A stretch of DNA of 7,205 nt from Acidimicrobiia bacterium (GCA_021296435.1 JAGWAK010000099.1:1-7205); one strand, 5' to 3'. Numbered from the stretch's first letter, positions 1 to 6,693 are shown. A program made the numbers and translations. Notes: generated by a model from the sequence alone, not told the origin.

Positions 1-1521
1 GTCCTCGACGGTGGTGTAGAGGCTGCGCGACGCCTCGTAGGAGAACGGTGCCAGCAGGAACCCGATCGCCGAGCCGACTCCGGCGCCGGTGGGCACCAGC
101 ACCTCGTCGAGGCCGAGCTTGTCCATGAGACGGGTGGCATGCACTGGCGCGCCGCCGCCGAAGGCCACCATCGAGAATCCGCTGAGATCCTTGCCGTGCT
201 CCACCGCGTGGACACGCGCCGCATTGGCCATGTTCTCGTCGACGACCTCGGTGACCCCCACAGCGGCCGTCACAGTGTCCAGCCCGAGGGGCGTGGCCAC
301 GGTCTCCATCGCCCCGGCGGCCAGGCGCGGTGACAGCGAGATGTCCTTGGCGCCGAAGGTGTCGGGATGCAGGCGCCCCAGGCAGACGTCGGCATCGGTG
401 ACTGTGGGGTTGTCTCCGCCGAGGTCGTAGGCGGCCGGTCCGGGCTCCGAGCCGGCGCTGCGAGGCCCGACGCGGATCTGACCGAGGGCGTCCACGGTGG
501 CGATGGAGCCGCCACCGGCGCCGATCTCGAGCATCTCGATCACCGGGATCGAGATGGGCATGCCGCTGCCCTTCTTGAACCGGGCCTCCCGTGCCACCTC
601 GAAAGTCGAGGCGGTGCGCGGCACATGGTCCTCGATGAGGGCGATCTTGGCCGTCGTGCCGCCCATGTCGAACGAGCAGATGCGATCGCGGCCATGGCGG
701 GCGGCCAGGTCTGCGGCGAAGACGGCGCCCCCGGCCGGCCCCGACTCGACCAGCCGCACCGGGAATGCCGCAGCTACCTCCACGCTCAGCAGGCCGCCGC
801 CGGAATGGATGAGGTGCAGCGGGCAGGTGGCACCGAGCCGCCGCAGCTCGGAGTCGAGCCTCCGGAGGTAGGAGGCCATCAGCGGCTGCACGTAGGCGTT
901 GGCGCAGGTGGTGTTGAAGCGCTCGTACTCACGCATTCGCGGCGAGACCTCACTGCTGAGTGAGGTGGCCGTCGCCGGCGCAGCCTCGAGGAGCAGATCC
1001 CGGAAGTGGCGCTCGTGGCCGTCGTTGCGGTAGCTGTGCATGAACCCCACGGCCACGGACTCGTACCCGCCGTCGATGAGTTCTGAGACGACGGCGCGGG
1101 CGCCCGCCTCGTCGAACGGCACCAGCACGTCGCCCCGGGCACCCACGCGCTCGGCGACGACGTAGCGATCCTTCCGCTCGATCAGTGGCGCCGGCAGCAC
1201 GATGTTGAGGTCGTACTGCTCGAAGCGGCTCTCGGTGCGGGTCTCGATCACGTCGCGGAACCCCGCTGTGGTCACCAGCGCGGTCCTGGCGCCGGTGCGC
1301 TGGATGAGGGCGTTGGTGGCCAGCGTGGTGCCGTGGATGATCTGGGTCACCTCGGCGAGGTCGACGTCGTTGCCGGCCGCCAACTCGGTCACCGCCGCCA
1401 GGACGCCTTCCTCGGGACGGCTGGTGGTCAGTACCTTCGTCGAGACGAACCGGCCGTCTTCCCGTTCCAGCACCACGTCGGTGAAGGTGCCTCCCACGTC
1501 GGCACCGATGCGCAGCGGCAT
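1..1521 (-). CDS. hyuA: HyuA-type hydantoinase/5-oxoprolinase subunit A (3' end beyond the window)
   Basis: The reverse strand is open from ATG at 1521 to the window edge, giving the first 507 residues of a protein whose family is usually about 650-700 residues, so the C-terminus is cut off by the window and not by mutation. Family landmarks appear in order: the N-terminal phosphate-binding DVGGTFTD (8-15), HGTTLATNA (63-71), ESGPAGG (259-265), the second nucleotide-binding motif FDMGGTTAK (284-292), EIGAGGGSI (332-340), VGPRSAGSEPGPA (351-363) and FGGGAPVHA (454-462). Members perform ATP-dependent hydrolysis of cyclic amides (N-methylhydantoin, 5-oxoproline) or, in acetone and acetophenone carboxylases, activate ketones; they normally act in the cytoplasm with a HyuB partner. 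Substrate cannot be read from sequence. The start is well supported: GAGGAG lies 8 nt upstream, inside the end of the SDR gene, whose TGA is only 2 nt away, so translational coupling is likely. Family assignment is firm; exact reaction is unknown. Confidence 0.93.
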   Translation of the reverse strand, partial: MPLRIGADVGGTFTDVVLEREDGRFVSTKVLTTSRPEEGVLAAVTELAAGNDVDLAEVTQIIHGTTLATNALIQRTGARTALVTTAGFRDVIETRTESRFEQYDLNIVLPAPLIERKDRYVVAERVGARGDVLVPFDEAGARAVVSELIDGGYESVAVGFMHSYRNDGHERHFRDLLLEAAPATATSLSSEVSPRMREYERFNTTCANAYVQPLMASYLRRLDSELRRLGATCPLHLIHSGGGLLSVEVAAAFPVRLVESGPAGGAVFAADLAARHGRDRICSFDMGGTTAKIALIEDHVPRTASTFEVAREARFKKGSGMPISIPVIEMLEIGAGGGSIATVDALGQIRVGPRSAGSEPGPAAYDLGGDNPTVTDADVCLGRLHPDTFGAKDISLSPRLAAGAMETVATPLGLDTVTAAVGVTEVVDENMANAARVHAVEHGKDLSGFSMVAFGGGAPVHATRLMDKLGLDEVLVPTGAGVGSAIGFLLAPFSYEASRSLYTTVED

Positions 1522-1523
1522 GG

Positions 1524-2303
1524 TCAGATCTCCTCGAGAGGGGGGAAGTTCTCTGGCGGCATGATGTCGACGGTCGCCGAGCGTTGCTGGGCGAGCATGC
1601 CGCCGTCCACCCGCAGCACGTCACCGGTGATGTAGGCCGCGTCGTCGGATGCCAGGAACAACGCAGCCCCGGTCATGTCGAACGGCTCACCCATGCGTCC
1701 AAGTGGGAGATTGTCGCCGCGCAAGGCCCGCGCCTCAGGGCTCATGCCCTCAGTGTCGATCGTGCCCGGCATGAGGGCGTTGACCCGGACGTTGTAGGGC
1801 CCCAGGTCCAGCGCCATGGCCCGGGTGAGTCCTTCCACGCCGCCCTTGGCGGCGTCGTAGGCGGTGAAGCAGCGGTGTGCCCGGGTTGCTCCGCCCGAGC
1901 TCATGTTGATGATGCTGCCGCCGCCCGCCCGCGCCATGATGCGGGCCACGGGGTGCGCCACGAGGAAGTGCCCGGTGAGGTTCACGTCCACGATGCGCCG
2001 CCACCAGGCCTCGTCACCCTCGAAGAAATGCAGCATCGGCCCGGTCAGCCCGGCGTTGTTGACCAGCACGTCGATCCGGCCATGTGCGGCCATGACAGCT
2101 TCGATCATGGCCGTGACCTGGGTGCTGTCGGACACGTCGGCAGGGGCGCCCATGGCCGTGCCGCCGGCGTCGCTGATCGACGCGACGACCTCGTCGATGA
2201 CATCAAGGTCGATGTCGTTGACCGCCACTGTTGATCCCACGTCTCCGAATCGTTCGGCGATGGCCCGACCGATGCCGCGTCCGGCGCCGGTCACGATCAC
2301 CAC
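1524..2303 (-). CDS. Short-chain dehydrogenase/reductase (SDR family oxidoreductase)
   Basis: A classical SDR of 259 residues if started at GTG 2303. It shows the Rossmann glycine motif TGAGRGIG (5-12), an acidic residue after strand beta-2 (D30, which usually favours NAD(H) over NADP(H)), ADV (55-57), NNAG (82-85), the DVN asparagine (N108), and catalytic S136, Y149 and K153 with correct spacing (Ser 13 before Tyr, YDAAK). PG at 179-180 and TGDVLRVDGG near the C-terminus also fit. It should reversibly oxidise an alcohol to a carbonyl in the cytoplasm; substrate unknown. Start choice is uncertain: the frame stays open to TTG at 2438, but the extra 45 residues are arginine-rich and unlike an SDR. 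GTG 2303 or the adjacent GTG 2300 has AGGGAAGG just upstream and gives a normal length, although it drops the commonly seen EGK before beta-1. It is the first visible gene of an operon with hyuA, 2 nt downstream. Confidence 0.92.
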   Translation of the reverse strand: MVIVTGAGRGIGRAIAERFGDVGSTVAVNDIDLDVIDEVVASISDAGGTAMGAPADVSDSTQVTAMIEAVMAAHGRIDVLVNNAGLTGPMLHFFEGDEAWWRRIVDVNLTGHFLVAHPVARIMARAGGGSIINMSSGGATRAHRCFTAYDAAKGGVEGLTRAMALDLGPYNVRVNALMPGTIDTEGMSPEARALRGDNLPLGRMGEPFDMTGAALFLASDDAAYITGDVLRVDGGMLAQQRSATVDIMPPENFPPLEEI

Positions 2304-2597
2304 CTTGCCTTCCCTGCTGCTCGGACTGCGGTGACAGCCGCTCCGGCCCTGTCGGGTGGGGCGTTTGCTCGCCTGGCCGCAGACGTTGAACAAGGCTATT
2401 CCGCGCCGTCCGCGCCGTAGGGGTGCGCTTGCTTCCACAGGTCACGGTGTTGGGGCCCCGCGTCACGCCGTTGCTGATCGTCTCGGGTGACGTGCCGGAT
2501 TTTTCGCCGATTCTTAGCCGGCCGGCAGTCTGGAGTCGCCGATCCGGCGGCATCCTGTGCCGGTCAACCGGGAGCACCTTGGTTGAATGGGTTGGTG
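2304..2597. other. Divergent intergenic region between SDR and MMPL genes
   Basis: This 294-bp region should carry the promoters of both the minus-strand SDR-hyuA operon and the plus-strand MMPL gene. On the minus strand TAGCCT (2398..2393) fits a TANNNT -10 box and would give a 5' leader of roughly 80 nt to GTG 2303, but there is no convincing -35. On the plus strand I find no good TANNNT box close to ATG 2598. There is a 9-bp perfect tandem repeat at 2401-2418. No RNA gene or conserved riboswitch fold is recognised. Confidence 0.4.
2401..2418. repeat. Perfect 9-bp tandem duplication
   Basis: CCGCGCCGT occurs twice head to tail, immediately upstream (relative to the minus strand) of the weak TAGCCT box. 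It may be a slippage product in GC-rich DNA or part of a regulator site; the sequence does not decide. Confidence 0.35.
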
Positions 2598-4760
2598 ATG
2601 TCTCGACTCCTCTACCGCATGGGCCGCTGGTCGGCCGCACACGGGAAGCTCGTCCTGATCGGATGGATCGTCGTGCTCGTGCTGCTCGCTGGACTCTCGC
2701 GAATCGTGGGCGGTCACGTCACCGATCAGTTCGAACTGCCGGGCGCTGAGTCCCAGGCGGCTGCCGACCTGCTGGAGGAGCGTTTCCCGGCGGTGGGCCG
2801 GTCGTCGGCGACGGTGGTGATGGCGGCCGACGATCTGCGGGCGCACTCCGAGCAGGTCTCGGCGCTGGCGGCGGGACTCCGCGAGGTGCCCGGCGTCGTG
2901 GCGGTCGGTGATCCGTGGCGAGGAGTGGCGCCCTCGGGCGAGGTCTTGCAGTTCCCGGTGAACTTCTCCAAACAGGCCGAGCAGATCGACGCCGGCACCT
3001 GGGACTTGGTGGTGGCCGAGGTGGAGGCGGTGCGCGGCCCGACGCTGCAGGTCGAGCTCGGAGGCCAAGTGGCGAGTCAAGTCGCCCAGACAGGACCGGG
3101 CGGCACATCGGAGTTCATCGGCGTCGCCGTGGCCGTGGTTGTGCTGATCCTCGTCTTCGGCTCCCTGCTGGCGATGGGGCTGACCCTGCTCACCGCCCTG
3201 TTGGGCGTCGGTATCTCGCTCTCGGCGATCCTGCTCGTGGCGGCCGCGATCAACGTGCCGACGACCGCTGAGATCCTGGCGCTGATGCTCGGAATCGCTG
3301 TGGGCATCGACTACGCGCTCTTCATCATGTCCCGGCACCGCGAGAACCTCGTAGCCGGGATGGACGTCGAAGAGTCCATCGGCCGATCGCTGGCCACCGC
3401 CGGTGGGGCGGTCGTGTTCGCCGGTTCGACGGTGGTCATCGCCATGCTCGGGCTGATCGTGGTGGGGGCCCCGTCGATCACGACCATGGCGTTCGCCGTG
3501 GCGTTCGCCGTCATCGTGGCCGTGGCGGTTGCCGTCACGTTGCTGCCGGCGCTGCTGGGGATGGCCGGGCGGCGGCTGGCGGCACCGACGCTGCCGGGCC
3601 TGCGGAATCGACGTCCCGTTACTGGCGGCACCAATCTCGGTACCCGCTGGACCACCTGGGTGGCCCGCCGGCCGTGGCTCAGCTTCGGGATGGCTGTGCT
3701 GGCGATGCTGGTGCTGGCGGTGCCGCTGCTGGATCTCGAGACGGCCTTTCCCTCGGCCGCCAGCGCGCCGGAGGAGGCCACCCATCGCCGGGCCCACGAT
3801 CTGATCGCCGACGGTTTCGGCCCCGGATTCAATGGTCCGCTGCTGATGGTGGTCGACCACGCGGGTCTCACGCCGGACGAGGCGACGGAGGCCGTGGCCG
3901 ATATCAGGTCTTCGGTGGGTGGCGATCCGAACGTCGGCTTCGTCGTGCCAGGTGCTTCGAGCCCCGCGGGTGACACCACGCTGGTGCAGGCGATTCCCCT
4001 CACCGGCCCCGCCGATGCCGCCACGAAGGACCTGCTCGAGCGGATGCGGGTTGAGATCCTCCCGGACGTCGAGTCCACCTACGGAATCGAGGTCTACGTA
4101 GCGGGCCCGACGGCACTCGACATCGACCTCACCAAGCAACTCAACGATCGCCTTCCGTGGGTGATGGTCGTGGTGATCGGGTTGATCTTCGTGGTGTTGA
4201 TGCTGGCGTTCCGATCGCTGCTGGTGCCGCTGAAGGCCGCCGTCGGGATCCTGCTGTCGATCGGGGCGGCGCTCGGCATCGTCGTTGCCGTGTTCCAGTG
4301 GGGCTGGGGGGCGAGCGTGCTCGGCGTCGACGGCACGATCGCGATCATCAGCTTCCTGCCTGTGATGAGTTTCGCCATCCTGTTCGGGCTCTCGATGGAC
4401 TACGAGGTGTTCATCCTCTCGAGGGTGCGCGAGGAGTGGCTTCGCACCGGCGACGCCCGGGAGAGCGTCATCAAGGGGGTCGGGGCCACCGCCCGGGTCA
4501 TAACCGCAGCCGCGGCCATCATGACGGCGGTGTTCGGCGGCTTCCTGCTCGGTGACTCGCCGGTCATCAAGATGATCGGCCTAGCGCTCGCCGTGGCCGT
4601 CCTGCTCGATGCCACGGTGATCCGCCTGGTGCTGGTGCCGTCCACCATGGTCATGTTCAACCGGGCCAACTGGTGGCTGCCCCGCTGGCTGGACCGCATC
4701 CTCCCCCATGTCGACATCGAGGGCGAGCGAATCCTCGACGAACTCGAATCTCCCGAGTAG
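2598..4760 (+). CDS. MMPL family (RND superfamily) membrane transporter
   Basis: A complete 720-residue inner-membrane transporter with the MMPL layout: helix 1 (about 17-37), first extracytoplasmic domain (about 38-172), helices 2-6 (about 173-320, starting SEFIGVAVAVVVLILVFGSL), a cytoplasmic linker, helix 7 (about 360-380), second extracytoplasmic domain (about 381-518), then helices 8-12 (about 519-690). Both proton-relay Asp-Tyr pairs are present: GIDYALFIMSRHRE in helix 4 (D238-Y239) and GLSMDYEVFILSRVREEW in helix 10 (D601-Y602), so it should be a working proton-driven pump. Relatives export lipids, lipopeptides or drugs in actinobacteria; the substrate here is unknown. The length is short for mycobacterial MmpL proteins but typical of the wider family. 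ATG 2598 is chosen because MSRLLYRMGRW begins the conserved amphipathic N-terminus; the open frame extends upstream but those residues look non-coding. No clear Shine-Dalgarno precedes it. It stands alone, divergent from the SDR operon. Confidence 0.95.
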   Translation: MSRLLYRMGRWSAAHGKLVLIGWIVVLVLLAGLSRIVGGHVTDQFELPGAESQAAADLLEERFPAVGRSSATVVMAADDLRAHSEQVSALAAGLREVPGVVAVGDPWRGVAPSGEVLQFPVNFSKQAEQIDAGTWDLVVAEVEAVRGPTLQVELGGQVASQVAQTGPGGTSEFIGVAVAVVVLILVFGSLLAMGLTLLTALLGVGISLSAILLVAAAINVPTTAEILALMLGIAVGIDYALFIMSRHRENLVAGMDVEESIGRSLATAGGAVVFAGSTVVIAMLGLIVVGAPSITTMAFAVAFAVIVAVAVAVTLLPALLGMAGRRLAAPTLPGLRNRRPVTGGTNLGTRWTTWVARRPWLSFGMAVLAMLVLAVPLLDLETAFPSAASAPEEATHRRAHDLIADGFGPGFNGPLLMVVDHAGLTPDEATEAVADIRSSVGGDPNVGFVVPGASSPAGDTTLVQAIPLTGPADAATKDLLERMRVEILPDVESTYGIEVYVAGPTALDIDLTKQLNDRLPWVMVVVIGLIFVVLMLAFRSLLVPLKAAVGILLSIGAALGIVVAVFQWGWGASVLGVDGTIAIISFLPVMSFAILFGLSMDYEVFILSRVREEWLRTGDARESVIKGVGATARVITAAAAIMTAVFGGFLLGDSPVIKMIGLALAVAVLLDATVIRLVLVPSTMVMFNRANWWLPRWLDRILPHVDIEGERILDELESPE

Positions 4761-4893
4761 CCGCTACACCGCGCCTGTGGTCCGGACGGCGCTGCCGGCG
4801 GCGCTCCGGCGGCCTCGGAATGGCCGCCTACGGCGCCCCCGACATCCCCACCCTCCGTGGGTCCTATTGTCGCCGGGCGGCCCTTCGTGGCTA
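4761..4893. other. Convergent intergenic region (MMPL / small membrane protein)
   Basis: The 133-bp gap lies between the stop codons of two converging genes. It is GC-rich, has no open frame that looks coding, and contains the hairpin annotated separately. Confidence 0.5.
4800..4837. terminator. GC-rich hairpin between convergent genes, possible bidirectional terminator
   Basis: GGCGGCC (4808-4814) pairs perfectly with GGCCGCC (4822-4828) around a 7-nt loop, and an outer GGCGC (4800-4804) pairs with GCGCC (4833-4837) across a 3x4 internal loop. The hairpin forms on either strand and sits 39 nt after the MMPL stop, between convergent genes. There is no T tract on either side, so a classical rho-independent terminator is not shown; high-GC actinobacteria often have such T-less hairpins. 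Confidence 0.45.
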
Positions 4894-5316
4894 TCAGCCT
4901 CCGGCCTGTGACCTGGCGGTGCGGAGCAGGTAGCGGCCGACGGTGATGCTCACGATGACGAACAGCACGTCGATGAAGTACCACAGCAGCAGCCGGATCT
5001 CCCACGGCGGCGTCTCTGCGGACTCGAAGACCTCCCAGCTCAACCAAAGCCGGTAGAACAGCAGGAAGAGGCCGCCGGCGGCGATGAGCATCGTCGTGGC
5101 GCGCCAGTCCGGCAGCTTGCCGGCTTCGAGGACCCGCATGAGGGCCACGACGAGCGCAGTTCCCGCCCCCACGGCCATGGCGAAGCTCATGGCGTCCCAG
5201 ACGTCGCTGCTGGTTGTCACGTCGTAGGTGGGCGACGCCACGAACTGTCCCGCCACCGCCAGCCCAACGAGGATGTGGGCGTGGCCGAACAGTCGCTTGA
5301 GTGGCTTGGTGTACAT
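4894..5316 (-). CDS. Small integral membrane protein, four predicted helices, unknown function
   Basis: I do not recognise a named family. From ATG 5316 the product is 140 residues with four hydrophobic stretches at about 12-28, 40-62, 73-92 and 108-130, so it should be a polytopic inner-membrane protein with a short basic N-terminus (MYTKPLKRLFGHAH) and a basic C-terminal tail (RYLLRTARSQAGG). The loop between helices 3 and 4 is acidic (WEVFESAETPPWE). No catalytic or metal-binding motif stands out; the histidines of GHAH at 11-14 are the only notable cluster. Start: the frame continues to TTG 5385, but ATG 5316 places the first helix normally and avoids an unlikely cysteine- and proline-bearing leader; the GACGAG upstream is a weak ribosome site. 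It is divergent from vapB and convergent with the MMPL gene, with no operon partner. Confidence 0.75.
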   Translation of the reverse strand: MYTKPLKRLFGHAHILVGLAVAGQFVASPTYDVTTSSDVWDAMSFAMAVGAGTALVVALMRVLEAGKLPDWRATTMLIAAGGLFLLFYRLWLSWEVFESAETPPWEIRLLLWYFIDVLFVIVSITVGRYLLRTARSQAGG

Positions 5317-5418
5317 CAGATGCTCGTCTCGCTCGAGCGAACTCCCCTGTGGATTAGCGGCTCCGCAGCGGAACAGTCCCAACAATCCAGACTAGTTGGA
5401 GTTCGCAGTGACCTCCGC

Positions 5419-5448
5419 GCACAATTCACGTTGTGCTACATTTGTCGC
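5419..5448 (+). promoter_or_regulatory. vapBC promoter with perfect inverted-repeat operator; leaderless type
   Basis: GCACAA (5419-5424) and TTGTGC (5431-5436) form a perfect 6-bp inverted repeat with a 6-bp spacer. A -10 box TACATT (5437-5442) abuts it directly and is followed after 6 nt by the vapB ATG, so transcription would begin at or next to the start codon. No Shine-Dalgarno is present, which agrees. No recognisable -35 is found at 16-18 bp. Phd-type antitoxins and their toxin complexes repress their own promoters through such palindromes, so this is the likely autoregulatory operator (inference). Confidence 0.65.
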
Positions 5449-5703
5449 ATGAGCGAAGTGGCTTCCCGGGAGTTGCGAAACAACACCCGTCAGTTGCTTG
5501 ACCGCGTCGCGACAGGTGAGCACATCACGATCACCGTCCGCGGGCGTCCGGTGGCTGAGTTGGCACCGGTCGCGCAACGCCCACAGTGGATGGCTCGCGA
5601 CCGGTTCGTACGAGAGGTGCTCTCCCGCCAGGCCGACCCTGCGTTGACCGACGATCTGACGACGCTGGCTGACGAGACGACCGACGAACTCCCGTGGCGT
5701 TGA
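5449..5703 (+). CDS. vapB: Phd/YefM-type VapB antitoxin
   Basis: An 84-residue antitoxin of the Phd/YefM fold. The N-terminal DNA-binding part reads SEVASRELRNNTRQLLDRV then ITITVRGRPVAELAPV (to about residue 41), the classic pattern in which helix 1 and the strands build a dimeric DNA-binding platform. The acidic C-terminal half (DDLTTLADETTDELPWR) should be unstructured until it wraps over the toxin, with W83 as a probable toxin contact. Its job is to neutralise the VapC ribonuclease encoded next and, with it, to repress the operon through the inverted repeat immediately upstream. ATG 5449 is chosen because it starts the family core and sits 6 nt after the -10 box; in-frame starts further upstream would overlap the divergent membrane gene. 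Its last 10 nt overlap vapC, implying coupled translation. Confidence 0.9.
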   Translation: MSEVASRELRNNTRQLLDRVATGEHITITVRGRPVAELAPVAQRPQWMARDRFVREVLSRQADPALTDDLTTLADETTDELPWR

Positions 5704-6086
5704 ACCGGGGACTTGCCGACACGTCGGTCTTTATCGCTCGCGAGACCGGACGCCCGATCCAGGAGCGGTCCATCCCGGAGGAATTGGCCGTCTCTGTGAT
5801 CACCATCGGCGAATTGCGAGCCGGTGTGCTCGCCGCGGCCGACACGGCAACCCGTGACCGACGACTCTCGACCCTTTCTGCGGCGCTTGCGCTCCGGCCC
5901 ATGCCGATCGACGAGGATGTCGCCGCGGCGTGGGCCAGGCTCCGCCTGACTCTTCGCGACGAGGGACTCCGCATGCCGGTCAACGACTCGTGGATCGCCG
6001 CAACCGCCATGGCGTACGACGTCACCATCGTCACGCAGGACGATGATTTCCCGTCGCTGGATCTGTTCCACGTGGTCCAAGTCTGA
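5694..6086 (+). CDS. vapC: VapC family PIN-domain ribonuclease toxin
   Basis: A 130-residue PIN-domain protein, normal length for VapC. The conserved acidic residues that bind the catalytic metal are in place: D9 in LADTSVFIA, E40 in ITIGELRAGV, D98 in MPVNDSWIAATA, and D116 in the TQDDDF motif near the C-terminus. VapC toxins are Mg2+-dependent endoribonucleases that cleave initiator tRNA, other tRNAs or rRNA in the cytoplasm and arrest translation; the target here cannot be told from sequence. Start is GTG 5694, overlapping the vapB stop by 10 nt, with no strong ribosome site of its own, so expression is probably coupled to vapB. A TTG at 5700 is a less likely alternative. All catalytic positions are intact, so the module appears functional. 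It converges on mazF, whose stop codon is 35 nt away. Confidence 0.93.
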   Translation: MALNRGLADTSVFIARETGRPIQERSIPEELAVSVITIGELRAGVLAAADTATRDRRLSTLSAALALRPMPIDEDVAAAWARLRLTLRDEGLRMPVNDSWIAATAMAYDVTIVTQDDDFPSLDLFHVVQV

Positions 6087-6099
6087 GGCCAGGCAGGTG

Positions 6100-6114
6100 A
6101 GCCGGTTGGCGGCT
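6100..6114. terminator. Short hairpin between convergent vapC and mazF, weak terminator candidate
   Basis: AGCCG (6100-6104) and CGGCT (6110-6114) form a perfect 5-bp stem around a 5-nt loop inside the 35-nt gap separating the two toxin genes. No T tract follows on either strand. Position favours a shared bidirectional stop; a 5-bp stem can also arise by chance. Confidence 0.25.
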
Positions 6115-6121
6115 GATGGAT

Positions 6122-6469
6122 TCAGAGTGCCAGGTGCACTCGGAGAGCGTCGTCGAGCTGGGCCATGAGATCGAACGGGACAACACCGATCACGTCGCCC
6201 ACTCGTTCGACGGCGACCTCTCTGACCTGCTCGGCCTGCGCTTTGGAATCGCGGCCCAACCCGGTGTCGGCGGCAACCAGCAATACCTGAAACGGGTAGA
6301 TCCGCCTGGTGTTGGAGGTGACGGGGACCACTGTGACAACTCCACGCCCAAGCCGCGCAGCGCTCGTGTTGGCGCCATCGTTGCTGACAATCACGGCCGG
6401 CCGGCGCCGGGCGGCCTCGGAACCGACGACGGGACCGAGGTCGACAATGCGGATCTCCCCTCGCCGCAT
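6122..6469 (-). CDS. mazF: MazF/PemK family endoribonuclease toxin
   Basis: A 115-residue MazF-like toxin. The start MRRGEIRIVDLGPVVGSE followed by RRRPAVIVSND is the family's first block, with R23 matching the catalytic arginine of the RP motif; the second block VVPVTSNTRRIYPFQVLL supplies the conserved threonine (T51) and the YPF segment. The third block SKAQAEQVREVAVERVG (75-91) and the C-terminal helix complete the fold. MazF enzymes cleave single-stranded RNA, usually mRNA, rRNA or tRNA, at short sequences without needing metal; this one's recognition site is unknown. ATG 6469 forms a TGATG junction with the upstream antitoxin, a 1-nt overlap that strongly supports this start and coupled translation; the frame is open further upstream, but those arginine-rich residues overlap the antitoxin. 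No defect is visible. Confidence 0.93.
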   Translation of the reverse strand: MRRGEIRIVDLGPVVGSEAARRRPAVIVSNDGANTSAARLGRGVVTVVPVTSNTRRIYPFQVLLVAADTGLGRDSKAQAEQVREVAVERVGDVIGVVPFDLMAQLDDALRVHLAL

Positions 6470-6693
6470 CAGCCGTGGGGTAGCCCGTCGGCGACTGTGG
6501 CGTCCCATGCGCGGTTCTCGGGATCGTCGGCCCACTCCTCGAAGGCCGCCGAGTAGTCCGAGGACAGCTCGGCTGCTCGGAGCAATCCGATCGCCCGATG
6601 CAGGGCGGCCGACCGGGATGCGATGCGATGAGCGCTGGCGTAGGTGTCGAGGAACGCGACGTCCTCTTCAGGCAGGCTGACACTGACTTTCAT
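6469..6693 (-). CDS. mazE: Ribbon-helix-helix MazE-like antitoxin
   Basis: A 74-residue protein with an N-terminal ribbon-helix-helix DNA-binding domain: strand MKVSVSLP (1-8), first helix about 9-22, and second helix starting at SRSAALHRAIG (26-36). This matches the CopG-type antitoxins that pair with MazF in mycobacteria, not the AbrB-fold MazE of E. coli, so the symbol is by role. The C-terminal part (SSDYSAAFEEWADDPENRAWD) is acidic and rich in aromatics, as expected for the segment that blocks the toxin's RNA groove. ATG 6693 is chosen because it begins the ribbon strand and lies 7 nt downstream of a good -10 box; an in-frame start at 6732 would put the promoter inside the gene. It overlaps mazF by 1 nt and should autoregulate the operon. 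Confidence 0.9.
   Translation of the reverse strand: MKVSVSLPEEDVAFLDTYASAHRIASRSAALHRAIGLLRAAELSSDYSAAFEEWADDPENRAWDATVADGLPHG

Noticed and set aside
367..963. A 198-codon plus-strand open frame opposite hyuA
   Set aside because: The opposite strand encodes continuous HyuA motifs across the whole stretch; this frame is a compositional shadow.
2514..4139. A 541-codon open frame antisense to the MMPL gene
   Set aside because: Its translation is dominated by Arg, His, Gln and Gly with no domain, and it lies opposite a clearly coding, motif-rich gene. Long antisense frames are common in high-GC genes.
5389..5394. TAGTCT on the minus strand as the promoter of the small membrane protein
   Set aside because: It fits TANNNT but has no -35 and no second supporting feature; a single degenerate hexamer is not enough.
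5275..5448. Upstream in-frame extension of vapB
   Set aside because: It would overlap the divergent membrane gene, contain the operator and -10 box, and add residues not seen in Phd-type antitoxins.
5490..6683. A 397-codon minus-strand open frame spanning vapB, vapC and mazF
   Set aside because: Its sequence is low-complexity Arg/Ser/Pro-rich and crosses three recognisable genes in other frames; no family features.
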